DNA of 64,000 nt from Schistosoma haematobium (Eukaryota > Platyhelminthes > Trematoda > Strigeidida > Schistosomatidae), in assembly GCF_000699445.3 (NCBI RefSeq), contig NC_067198.1, positions 39,717,523-39,781,522 of the forward strand. The letters run 5' to 3'. The notes below the pieces were generated by a model that saw only the letters and a list, made by a program, of their open reading frames with translations, did not search any database and was not told the DNA's origin. The position numbers and the translations under genes were made by a program. Within the stretch, counting starts at the first letter, position 1; the number at the start of each line of letters is the position of its first letter. Shown piece after piece: positions 35,585 to 45,584 of this stretch.

Positions 35585-36445
35585 TTTGAAAAGGATAGAG
35601 GGCTTGATTGCCTGTGTTAGTCCTGGCAACAATCGTCTCTCAGTTGATCCGACTTTCTTTTGAAACAGTCGACAGATGGAGCCTCAATCACGCGCTGAAG
35701 TAATGAATTCAACTCGTTGATGATTTGATGGGAATGTCGATAGTCAGCCGACAAGTAATTTGTTCTGGGCTTGTGAACTTTTTTAGAGTGTCCTCGTAAG
35801 TTCTCTGTTTTGGAAGACAAGAAAAATGAGGGCATATCAGGTGCAAATTTATCACTAAGCAATTTGAAAGCTGTAATCAAGTCGCCTCTAGTTCTCCGAT
35901 ATGACAACGGAAATAGATTTAACTTGGCCAGTCGAGCATCATACGGGAGCTTCGCTATTCCGGTAATCAGCTTGGTTTCTGTTCTCTGAACCTTTTCCAT
36001 AAGCTCACTGTCATTATTTAAGCATGAACACTGTATACAAAGTTTAAAAACGTTTAAGCGTCGACATGACTAAAAGCCCTACGTATTGACCATAAAGTTC
36101 TAAAACTTTGGCGGCTATTGCACGGCATTGTGCAGTAGTCTTTAAGTCTTGGCTAACGATGACCCCTTAGTTATTGTGTGTCTAGACAATAGGTAGCTCA
36201 GTGTTGTTCATCATGCATGTATCTGTACCTTGATGACCAATGTGGATCACAACACTTGGAAGTATTTACCGGCAACTGCCAAGTTAGAGACCATTCAGAT
36301 AATTTCTCCAGATCATTTTGAAGTTCTAAGCTATCACCCTTACTTCGTATCCCTCTCCATCTCTTGACATTGTCAGTATATGGCAAGACTGATGATGATA
36401 GGAGGAAGGTCATGTACAAACAGGAAGAATAACACTGGCCCCAAA
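35585..36445 (-). pseudogene. Jockey/CR1-like LINE, C-terminal RT remnant
   Basis: The minus frame 35617-36000 (127 aa) is the C-terminal part of a non-LTR ORF2: VQRTETKLI, LPYDARLAKLNLFPLSYRR, TRGDLITAFKLL and a RGHSKKVHKPR block, ending in a VIEAPSVDCFKRK pattern. Upstream, 36198-36419 holds LPYTDNVKRW and a LQNDLEKLSEWSLTWQLPVN block, where the YADD-like box is altered to YTDN. It differs from both RTE copies and from the 13-15 kb LINE. A separate, third LINE lineage. Confidence 0.75.
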
Positions 36446-36604
36446 ACTATACCCTGGAGCACACCACTAATGAGCACAGTTTCCCAGTTAGACAACTTGG
36501 AATTCACCTGTACTCTTTGTTGGTGTCCAACTAGAAAGTCTTTTTATCTACATCAATAGATTTACTATTAGAATAATCATGACTTATAAAAATTTAGTAA
36601 GAAA

Positions 36605-37015
36605 TTATTAATAATATAAGCTCAATATCAGAAGGGGTTTTGTGGAGATTGTAGTAATTTCAATAGTTGAGAACATGAGTCAATTGAAGCTAGACCACCA
36701 TGGAAAACGTGGAAGCATTGGACGGCCGTTTCGTCCTATCCATTCCCGTTATTATAATCATCATACGGTGAATATTCATCATAACCTTCATAATTTCCAT
36801 GTGAATAATAATCATTGTATCTATCCGAACTTGGTCTAGTTGGTTAAGCTCTCGCGCGCGAGACTGATAGGTCCTGGGTTCGAATCCAACGAGGCGGGGT
36901 TGTAGATGCGCAGTGCTGAGGAGTCCCACAATAGGATGAAACGGCCGTCCAGTGCTTCCGGGCTTTCCATGGTGGTCTAGCTTCAATTGACTCATGATCT
37001 TAACCATTGAAATAA
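36605..37015. mobile_element. Foldback family-B SINE pair enclosing a gene fragment
   Basis: 36605-36740 is the SINE 3' half in antisense up to and through the hammerhead (GGACGGCCGTTTCGTCCTAT). 36741-36834 is foreign sequence (see separate entry). 36835-37015 is the sense SINE from the A box (GTTGGTTAAGCTCTCG) through the B box (GGGTTCGAATCC), CTGAGGA, GTCCC, GGATGAAAC and the tail. The two SINE parts could pair in RNA. Confidence 0.85.
36741..36834 (-). pseudogene. 94-bp antisense fragment of a 37350-type coding sequence
   Basis: The reverse complement aligns without gaps to 37440-37533, codons 31-61 of the gene at 37350. I count 9 mismatches in 94. The frame stays open. Three changes are silent; the others replace Phe by Tyr, Asp by Tyr, Arg by Gly and Asn by Asp twice, so the Tyr/Asp/Gly/Asn-rich character is kept. 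That pattern suggests it came from a diverged paralogue rather than from the neighbour itself. It starts and ends exactly at the two SINE halves. Confidence 0.85.
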
Positions 37016-37071
37016 GCTTAATACTTTATATTATCAATTTAAGGTATATTTCTAAACTAGATCACAAATTA

Positions 37072-37255
37072 CTATTCACTTGTGTAATTTGTTTAAATAA
37101 ATCATATTGATTTCAATTATGAAATATGTAATTTATTCAAATCTCAGTGCAACGAAATTTAATTGTTACGTAGATTCAATTCATTTATTTACGAATATAT
37201 CATTGCATAATACAAATGAAATAAAAGAGTTGAACTTTAAATAGTCTATTGAGTT
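37072..37255 (+). repeat. 184-bp direct repeat, copy 2 (promoter region of the 37.4-kb gene)
   Basis: See 30916-31099. It covers about -278 to -95 relative to the ATG at 37350 and so likely includes regulatory sequence. Confidence 0.9.
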
Positions 37256-37349
37256 CATTATTATTATTATTGTTTATTATTATTAATATTACTATTATTA
37301 ACCTTATCAATTTGTTAAGTAAATAAGATTTGGGCTTGGATACAGTGAA

Positions 37350-38054
37350 ATGATGAAATTTATTTGGTTTTCATATTTTTCCACATTGGTAACATTAATT
37401 TCTAGTAATGAAAAAGATTATTTCTATAGAGAATTTTATCCAAGTTCAGATAGATTTAATGATGATTATTCACACAGAAATTATGAAGGTTATAATGAAT
37501 ACTCACCGTATAATGATTATAATAACGGGAATGAATATAATTACTATTCGAATGATGGTTATAACAACTATGATTATAATTATGAAGATTATTCATACCA
37601 TGAATATGATGACAATAAAGAACCAAGAGGACATGACGAACACTCTGACTATAGATACCCTCCAAATCCCCATGATCACTATGAAACTAATGAAGGAAAT
37701 AATTATGATGATAAATATCCTGATGATTATAACAATCTTGATTATTACAATAATTACAATGTTGAAGATCATGATAATCATCGAACTTCAGATCATAATA
37801 ATCATCAAACACAGGGACCTGATTATCATGCTTATCAAAAACACGAAAGAGATACGTTCAGATATCAGGACTATGTATTAAATCATTGGAATAATCACAA
37901 ACCATATACAGATTATGAATATCAATATTACCGAGTGAAACCAAATCATTATGATGAGTATTCGGATAACGGTGTAGGAAACTATAAGCCCAGAGGAGAA
38001 AATCCATCACAACGTACTACTATGAAACCTGATAATGATGAATTTAACTTTTGA
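37350..38054 (+). CDS. Secreted Tyr/Asn/Asp-rich protein (eggshell-type candidate)
   Basis: 234 aa, single exon. Signal peptide at residues 1-19 (MMKFIWFSYFSTLVTLISS); a second ATG follows the first directly, so the start may be one codon later. The mature protein is dominated by Tyr, Asn, Asp and His: imperfect NDYNNGNEYNYY / NDGYNNYDYNYEDY repeats at about 55-90, PHDHYETNEGNNYDDKYPDDYNN at about 108-130, and HDNHRTSDHNNHQTQG further on. The tail is less biased and ends NPSQRTTMKPDNDEFNF, similar to the SPQRSTEAPRRTT tail of the 62.9-kb gene. No TES domain. The composition suits a vitelline protein used in tyrosine-based cross-linking; this is inference. A 94-bp diverged antisense piece lies 600 bp upstream, and its promoter region is duplicated at 30916. 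Confidence 0.85.
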   Translation: MMKFIWFSYFSTLVTLISSNEKDYFYREFYPSSDRFNDDYSHRNYEGYNEYSPYNDYNNGNEYNYYSNDGYNNYDYNYEDYSYHEYDDNKEPRGHDEHSDYRYPPNPHDHYETNEGNNYDDKYPDDYNNLDYYNNYNVEDHDNHRTSDHNNHQTQGPDYHAYQKHERDTFRYQDYVLNHWNNHKPYTDYEYQYYRVKPNHYDEYSDNGVGNYKPRGENPSQRTTMKPDNDEFNF

Positions 38055-39344
38055 TACAGAACTTCTTATATAACAACATTATTTATTTTTCTCTAAATTG
38101 ATGTATTAATAATATAATATCATAAGATTATGTATCCATATTTTAGGTTACTCAATAGGTTACTGCTATCCATCTTTTTATTATCCATAAAGCATCATTT
38201 GTCTTCTTAATTGTTTATCAGTGAGATGATAGCAACCGATGGTTAGAGACACAGGTGCATCCACTCTTTGTGTTCTCCCAAATTCTCATCTCCTGAATCC
38301 TCCTTGTCTCTTTTCTCTCTTTCCAAATTTATTTCACTGGATTATAATCCTTGGATAACATCTTGAAATCCAAATATTTCCGACTACTGTTTATACTCTT
38401 GCTAAGTCTACCACTATAGGATTTGAATCGACAATTGTATTTCTGTGCTAATGTGATATGGGAACTCGAACTGATGTACCTACGTACGAAGTTCTACATT
38501 GTTACTGACTGACTGACATCAGTGTAAAAGATGATACAGCGATATTCCATTTAGTTGAATAAATCAATATTATACATTGTTATTGTAAATTATGTAGATC
38601 TTTGAAATTTTCATTTGTAATAGTAATAGTTTATTTTGTTGTTATGCATTATCTTTATCCTATTTTAAGATAACACTTCAATATCGTATTTTTATTCATT
38701 CATAAGCTGAATATTTAGGTTTATTATTTGACAGATATATATATAATTTGAAGTGAGTAAAATAAAAAGAAACAAAAAAACAACCTGATCTGCAAGATGA
38801 CTTATGTAGTCTTATGTTAACTAAAAGTTTCATGTCTTGGTTACGCTTAAAATTTGTTGATTTATGAAAACTGAAGGTGAATATTGTGTTTCGATTCATT
38901 CTCTTATGTATCATTTATTTTAAATCAACAGATAGTTTTTTACATTTGATATGTAATAAGATAGTGTGATCATTGTATTAAGAGGGTGGTCTGTGGACAA
39001 TTCGAATCTCAATCAATACGTTAAAGGTTCGAACCACTTTTAGTTTGAGGAATTAAGTTTTATTACTACCTATCACACCTGAAGTATGGTTCAGAGATGA
39101 GTGGGCAAATTTGATCTTGTTATTTATATTAAATAAGAGTTTGTATCAGGTTTATTGATTTGAAAATGATATATGAATGAATAAAACTAGACAAACGACC
39201 GTAAACATGAATGATTATGCAATAAGAGGTTATTGTTCCGTTTTTCAAAAGTTCAAGCAATCAACGATGTTGAGCAACAGTCTTTTGTTGTCTTAGGTGA
39301 GTATGTGCCTCACACCCGACACGGTTGTACTTCATTGATTACGG
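38055..39344. other. 3' flank and intergenic stretch
   Basis: 38160-38560 has the texture of an old retroposon (GC-richer, ending in ACTGACTGACTGACATC) but I cannot name it. The rest is AT-rich without a supported gene. Confidence 0.35.
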
Positions 39345-39755
39345 CTCCTCCATAACCATATATTGATAACTATTATGTGCTGACTAGTGACTAGATTCGT
39401 GAGAAAATTCTCGGAGTTCTAGTGAGAAGCCGTGACCAGTGGAGTTCAATCCGTGTAGGGTGTGAGGCAGTTACTCACCAAAGACAATGGAAGATGGTTG
39501 TGCAGTTTCGTGGATTGGTTGAAGTCAAACATTAACACCACTGAATGATGGCTCAGTGGTCTAATGGTTAAGAGTTCGCATGTGAGAGTGAATTTTCTGT
39601 GTTTGAATGGTGAATACGGGATGGTGTTGAATACTTGTGTGGAGAACCGTCCTAGGACGAAATGGCCATCCAATGCTCTTGGGTTCTCAATGGTGGTCTA
39701 ATAGTTATCGGTTCATAATTTCAATGGAATTCAACAATCTTCACAACCCCAAATT
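39345..39755 (+). mobile_element. Family-B SINE, divergent subfamily, long copy
   Basis: Includes the upstream head (GTGACTAG, CCGTGACCAGTGG), an A-box-like GGTCTAATGGTTAAGAG, the altered B-box region TGTGTTTGAATGG and GGACGAAATGG. It is the inverted partner of 34080-34400; together they flank a 5-kb segment that contains the 37350 gene. Confidence 0.8.
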
Positions 39756-40589
39756 GAGATTTTTTCAAAAGAATATGCTATTCTTTCTTCGATCTTATTG
39801 TGTATTTTATCCATAACTTCACCATGAGTCACCGTTAACCTAAACAATATGTTGTGAACAGGGAAATAAGAAGCCCAGACAAACTACGAAAGCTATTTCT
39901 TGGGACGTTATTTCATTTTATTCAAACCTTGTGAAAACACATATCTATTTTTGTCCCTATTTTATTCTACAGAACATGAGCTTTCGTTCGATGTATCATT
40001 CATTGCCATACCCCTTTTTATTCCGAAACTATTGTAATTTAAACATAATATTTTGCACCTTATTTTCTACCCTGATTCCCAGTTTTGGACATAATTGTAT
40101 TTTCCCAAATTATCGTACGTTGTGGTCAGGATATTCACTTATTCATTCATGTACCTTTTTGCACTAATCCGAATTCAGAGATTTCAGAGTGTTCCAGCTG
40201 TCTTGTCTTCTCTCACTTGCGTGCTTGCCAGCCATTCAGGTTCTAGAATAGTTTTCTCTCTATCCCATCTCGAACTCACGCGTACTAGCCTCAAGGTTAA
40301 ACCGCTCAGCCTATTGTGTCAAGGTCATAATCTAGACTAGACAGATCAAGGTCAAGTCATAACAAAGTATCGACGGGGTAAAAGCGATTCAAGGTCATAA
40401 CACAATAATTCAAATCTCTTCGTCGATGTCAAGTTGAAACTAATGCCAAGTTGCAGAAAAGATATACTTGAAACTGAATTGAATTTCATCAAACGTATTT
40501 CATCGACGCAGTAAGGAGCATTACACAGAGGTTAGGTTAGATCTTTTCAAAAACCTAAGTGATTCATTTGACATATATTCTAGAAGTAC
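39756..40589. other. Repeat-like stretch without a supported gene
   Basis: 40095-40460 is GC-richer with AAGGTCA phrases repeated (TCAAGGTCATAAT, TCAAGGTCAAGTC, TCAAGGTCATAAC). Its class is unknown. Confidence 0.4.
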
Positions 40590-41770
40590 AAAAAACGGGG
40601 AGAAACAAGTAAAATATAGATCTATTCAAAGGGTTAGGCAATTATTCATTTCGTTCTGATTATCCTGGAGACTGTAACTAATAATATTTTTACCGACCCT
40701 TATGTTAATCCAACTAAGACTAAACTAGATATCGAACCATTCGAATTAAAAAATTTTTGTAAGATTCAGATATATGATTCACTTAAAGACAAAGTTTTAG
40801 CTACGGAATCTATTTATCTATATACAATAATTGGTAGTTCTAACAAAGGTTGAATTATAGAGATTTAAGAGCACACTGATTGACTTTTGTAACTATTTGA
40901 AAAGCAACACCCACCACATAAATGGTACATTGACTAGAAAACATTGAGAACCCATAAGAAAACTAAAATCCAAAGACTTCAATAGTCACGAAATTTAATA
41001 AAAGATCAGATATTGTAATTTCAAACAAGATTATTAAAATGGAAAGGATGAATCTTTTGGCAATTGATCAAACTAATTTTTTAAGATTTGGATAATGTAA
41101 GAACCTGACTGAAAAGACCAAGTGTCAGCTAACCACGACATTGCAATTTATCAATGTACCTATGTACTAAGACCTTCATAAAGGCATACTCCACAACTTT
41201 TGATCTACTCAAATTTTAAAAACCAGGGTTTCCTTTATGTCCGATTCTAGGTACGTTGGAATCACTATATCACTCAACAGTAAAATAGTTCATGAAATTT
41301 TTCGAATCATTACAGCAAAACTTGTTGCAACGCAGTATTGATGACGTAATAGGACTCGTGGATGTAGTAAAAACTATGGATTCAACAGATAATACTATGT
41401 CATCTCTAGACATAATATATATTTATTTAAAATAATCCGCTTACCGAAACAACCAATTACATACGCGAATAAATTCTAGAAAAAAATACTAGTCATGACA
41501 GAGGAAGTGAAGAAGCTTCTGCTTAACCTCTAAAGCTAAATAGATGGTTCTATTGGGAAGATTTCATTGCCATTCTGGATAATATGACTGATATTTTACC
41601 CTTGTAAGTTTCGTTGTCAGCATTTATTCTTATATTTCTGTGGATTTTCTCATTCGGTTGACTGACAATTTTCGTACGGATTATTAGAACGAATTGAAAG
41701 AAAGCTTATGGAATACGTAGAAAGCTTACTGTGTCCATGATATTACCCAGAATGTCAGTGAGTTTTTTTG
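40590..41770 (+). pseudogene. Strongly decayed Penelope-like element
   Basis: Scattered blocks in several frames follow PLE order: a LRPI/PILGTLESLYHST-like block at about 41240-41285, an IDDVIGLVDVVKTMDSTDNTMSSLD block at about 41335-41410 (region of RT motif A), and an NNQLHTRI block at about 41450, where NPLTETINYIRE is the usual form. Many stops. It is the oldest-looking PLE in the window. Confidence 0.6.
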
Positions 41771-42159
41771 TAATTAAACTATCTAGCTTAAAAAACACAC
41801 TATCACATCAACCACTATAAGTTCAAGTACTCTTCGTCATTTCAAAGAGGACATGTTAATTGAAGATAGAGAAGTGAAAACTTTGCACTTAAATTTTAAA
41901 CAAATTTGAATTTATTCACTATTTAAAGACATCCAATGTCGTTAGGAATGATATCATTATCAATCTAAAACCATTGCTAACACCTAGCAGGGCTTAATCG
42001 AGTGAAATAATCAGAAATTACATAACTCATTTGTAAGTATTGAATAAATCCTAGTTAGTATTTAAATTTTTTGAGGTAGTGAATAAATTGTCACTGAAAG
42101 TCGAATCATGTCAATCAATGAATGAATATAAATATTATTTAAAAAGAACTTTGATGAAT

Positions 42160-42335
42160 TATTTTAAGCAAAGGTGGATAATGGCTAGCTGTGGAATCTC
42201 TGCTTAAAAAGCTTGTGACTTAAGGCTATATTAAAGCAATCCGTACAGGATGCACATATGCCAACATGAAACGGATCAATTGCAGTCCTATATAACAATG
42301 GGAAGATACAAGTAAAACAACACCAAGTGAATTTA
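42160..42335. mobile_element. SM-alpha-like SINE, mini-foldback with 3' part
   Basis: 42168-42205 is antisense (AAGCAAAGGTGGATAATGGC...GGAATCT), ending two to three bases from the complement of the predicted hammerhead cut. It then turns to sense at CTGCTTAAAAAGCTTGTGAC and runs to GTAAAACAACACC. The sense 3' part is nearly identical to 54375-54495. Confidence 0.7.
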
Positions 42336-42885
42336 GTAATGAAGCATGTTTGTATTTTATTCCCACAAAATGTTATCTTGCTAAATAAAGAAAGAATGAT
42401 TGATGATAATTTTAATTGAGTACTTAAGAGTTCTAATTATTATGATTTAGAACAATATATATAAGCGAACAATATTGTTTTCGATTAAATCCTCATAAGG
42501 CTTTACGCTAATATACAGTAATATTTATATGCATATACGAAATTATTAAACCAATCAAGTCAGTTTATTGAGTGAATGATAACAGTTGAATAGATTACAT
42601 AGATGAGTGTAAAGTAAAAATTGGTAGTGTGATGACAAGTGTACTAGCTGTGATAAGAATAATAAAGGTTTGAATCAGTGTTACATAATAGGAAATAGGT
42701 CAGTGATTATAAAAATATAGACACTGTAATAACATTCATAGAATGATTATAAGATTACGTAACAAGAAGTGTTCAGATAATTGGACTGTGAAACATATAT
42801 TTGAGAAAAAAGGAAATGGTGGGATGGTGTGAAGAAAAATAAACGAAGAAAGAGTACGGAAAATAATAATAAATAAAATCACTTA
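42336..42885. other. Intergenic stretch, nothing recognised
   Basis: AT-rich, no gene supported. Confidence 0.35.
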
Positions 42886-43395
42886 TTAACGCCAAGGGAG
42901 AGATAAAGGTATTACAGACTTCTTATGAACACAAAGACTTGGATTGTTAGCTCGAATTCCTATAGCTTCTGCTATGTGTAAGAGGCGAGATCGAATCCCA
43001 TAACGAAAACTAGTAGGAATACGATAAATAACTTTAAATGACTTATTTTTGTTTACTACATGACTGCCATCGATCAAGTGTGATAGAACCAAGCTGTGTA
43101 TTATCTTGACAGTACTTTTTCCTAACCACGAAGGGAGGTGTTCACTAACTCTTTGGCTAAGTTGTCTGGTAGTGCGCCCAATATTGCTTTCTTCACAGAA
43201 GCAGCTAAATTCGTAGATACATATAGAAGTGGCATAACCAGGTAACTCATTCTTTGGCTGAGGAATCACCATAGATCGGTCGAGTACGATGGACAGAGGT
43301 TAGCTGCATTAAACGGTCTCTTCACTGCTCTGGTCAGTCTATCGCGTAGCACATCACCAGCTACGTCTTCATTGAAATGCACTTTCAGTCGATAC
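42886..43395 (-). pseudogene. Penelope-like element, GIY-YIG end, minus copy
   Basis: The minus frame 42886-43272 (128 aa) has VIPQPKNELPGYATSICIYE, then CFCEESNIGRTTRQLSQRVSEH (GIY-YIG core; Asn where Tyr is usual before IGR), LSHLIDGSHVV, and IAEAIGIRANNPSLCVHK, which holds the conserved Glu. Upstream to 43395, the RT C-terminal part can be read to a stop at about 43270. Truncated before the RT core. Confidence 0.8.
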
Positions 43396-43663
43396 AATAA
43401 GCAGGGAATTAGAGCTCATACATAATATGTTGATTGAAATGGGTTATCCACAAGGTTTCCTGGAGAGGCACTTGCATGTAACAAATAAGGAAATAACGAC
43501 ATCAACGGTTAGTAAGAAACTTCTCTTCCTGAAGCTGCAATTCAATGGAGATGTAGCAGGTGATGTACTACGTGATAGACTGACTAGAGTAGTGAAGAGA
43601 ACGTTTAATGCAGCTAACCTCTATCTATCGTACTCGACCGATCTATGGCGATTCCTCAAATAA
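43396..43663 (+). pseudogene. Penelope-like element, RT C-terminal part, plus copy
   Basis: The frame 43427-43663 has LIEMGYPQGFLERHL, a KLQFNGDVAGDVLRDRLTRVV block and AANLYLSYSTDLW, then a stop. The same segment is present in inverse orientation at 43262-43390. So two PLE pieces point away from each other with only a few tens of bases between their 5' ends. Confidence 0.8.
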
Positions 43664-43679
43664 AAGATAAGTTGCCTCA

Positions 43680-43985
43680 CAACCGATCATAATTTATTAG
43701 TTGTCCACCGATGAAATTTGATGGCAGTTATCAAATATCGCAAGCTATTGCATGATAACTTAATGCCCTACAGGTTAAATATTTTAAATCGAATTCAAAA
43801 GTCCTAGGTTTGAACTCCGGTTGTGACTATGGATGAAGTTGTTTGTTAGCTCTATTTTAGGAAGAAAAATGTGAATCTAATGCTTCTTGAGTTTCGCTTA
43901 TTGTTTACTCAGGATCAGTGAGTGATATGAACTACAAAAGTCAACAATCTCCACAAAATTCCTGTGTAACTAATTCTAATTTGCT
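43680..43985 (+). mobile_element. Ancient tRNA-like SINE
   Basis: Very diverged family-B-like copy. The B-box region reads TAGGTTTGAACTCC, and the tail ACAATCTCCACAAAATTCCTGTG matches the family tail. No core boxes left. Confidence 0.5.
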
Positions 43986-44164
43986 TTTGATTTCGAGTAA
44001 AGATTATCGTTTGACAACTTCTTATCACTGAATTCTTATCATAATTATTAAATATACTTGATAGATACTGTAAAACTAATAATTACAATGAATTTGGTCT
44101 TTATCGTTATTATCACGTTCATAACAAGATTATTGAAGTCAGGAACCGATTCCTAAATATTAGA

Positions 44165-44345
44165 TATTCATAACCACGCAGTTGGGAGTCGAACTCAAAT
44201 CTTTCAACCTCTCATGAGAAAGTCAAACCTTCAAACCACTAAACCGGGATCTATTGATGTAAAGCTTCAAGTTTAATTAATTTACGTTATTTTAAGACCA
44301 TCTTTCATTGTCTTCAATAAGTACCTTTCTTACATCTTACATAAT
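44165..44345 (-). mobile_element. Ancient tRNA-like SINE, antisense
   Basis: Minus strand shows a B-box-like AGTTCGACTCC and a GTTTAGTGGTTTGAAGG A-box-like segment, plus the AAGACAATGAAAGATGG head. Diverged. Confidence 0.5.
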
Positions 44346-44540
44346 TGAATTTCACCTGATTTCTCATTTCCTCTCGAATCTAATCAGTACTGAGTACGTG
44401 ATCATTATCAGAAGAAAAAAAACCCAAATCGTTCTTTAAAAAAAAAGTTTATTTTAATTATTATGTGTTCCTTTTTTACAAACTTGTATTAGACTTCTTC
44501 CAATAATTTATTACTTATTAATAAACAAATTGAATATTTA

Positions 44541-45203
44541 TTATGAATATGACGGTTGATAATTATCATTGTATGTTCCACTAGAATATGTATTATCATC
44601 TGATGATCCTCCACTATTTTGATCATTATAATTATAATTGTTATTATTATTGTCATTACTATTACTATTACTATTATCATCATAAGTTGATGGAGCATTA
44701 TTATATATTGGACTAGATCCAGCTGCAGCATATTCAATTGGTATTTGTCCTTCATTATATTGTCCACTACCAGTACCAACAAGTTGATCAAATTTACCAC
44801 CATTATATTTTCCTTTAGAATGTACATTACTTTCAATATTAAATTTAGCTTTAACATTTTGTTTCCCATATGAATGTACTTTACCTTTTGTATCATAATT
44901 AACAAATTTCTTTTGATATTTACTACCTTTATGAAAATATGTAATTTGATGATATTTTAAACCTTTATCTGCATTACCATATGCTATAAATTTACCATGT
45001 GTATGTATATTACCATGATTATCATTACCATGATTTTTATCACCATTATTATTATTGTAATTATAATCATTATAATTATTTTGATAATTTCTATTATCAG
45101 TATATGATGGATTATAATTATCATATGAATATGAATTCATTGAATCACCGCCTAATGTATATGAGAACATTAGTAGTAAATATAATGAGATAACACTTTT
45201 CAT
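44541..45203 (-). CDS. Trematode eggshell synthesis (TES) domain protein 2
   Basis: 220 aa, single exon, minus strand. Signal peptide 1-18 (MKSVISLYLLLMFSYTLG). Residues 19-62 are Tyr/Asn/Asp-rich. The TES domain lies at about 63-138, with GNIHTHGKFIAYGN, a YFHKGSKYQKK turn, FVNYDTKGKVHSYG, VKAKFNI and NVHSKGKY; these align with the landmarks of the proteins at 6305 and 51987. The C-terminal third is low-complexity: Gly/Gln/Ala, then Ser/Asn/Tyr runs. A TATA box lies 110 bp before the ATG. It is the shortest of the three TES proteins and has the shortest N-terminal region. Likely secreted into vitelline droplets as an eggshell component; role inferred from the domain. Confidence 0.92.
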   Translation of the reverse strand: MKSVISLYLLLMFSYTLGGDSMNSYSYDNYNPSYTDNRNYQNNYNDYNYNNNNGDKNHGNDNHGNIHTHGKFIAYGNADKGLKYHQITYFHKGSKYQKKFVNYDTKGKVHSYGKQNVKAKFNIESNVHSKGKYNGGKFDQLVGTGSGQYNEGQIPIEYAAAGSSPIYNNAPSTYDDNSNSNSNDNNNNNYNYNDQNSGGSSDDNTYSSGTYNDNYQPSYS

Positions 45204-45312
45204 TGTTTTTGTTTCTGTTTGTTTGTTTTTTTTTAAATTTCTGTTCTGTTATGATGTTTAGTGTTACGTAATTGAAGATTTTCTTTTTAGTTCATTGATA
45301 CCTTGATCAACG

Positions 45313-45321
45313 TTTTATATA
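45313..45321 (-). promoter_or_regulatory. TATA box of the second TES gene
   Basis: Minus strand TATATAAAA, 110-118 bp before the ATG at 45203. Spacing matches the other TES genes. Confidence 0.55.
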
Positions 45322-45430
45322 GTTTTTTCTTTATAAAGAGTAAATCTAAATAAGTGCATGATATTACGTTATTATTGAAGAAATTATAACCAAATCATTC
45401 GAGTGCATAATTAAGTAATGAGTTATTTAG

Positions 45431-45462
45431 ATATTTTCTTCTCTCTCTCTCTCTCTCACTTG
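45431..45462. repeat. (CT)n microsatellite
   Basis: A run of about 14 CT dinucleotides. Confidence 0.85.
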
Positions 45463-45584
45463 TTTTCTACAAACATAAGTGTACTCGTTTCATTTAAAGT
45501 ACATGTAGATCATAAGGAAGTGTATGATAACAATAAGAGAACTATTTTCTTTTTTTTTTAATGTTTAAACAAATCATCATAATT

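Noticed and set aside
40095..40340. 81-codon frame with hydrophobic segments
   Set aside because: Lies in GC-richer repeat-like sequence and has no recognisable feature.
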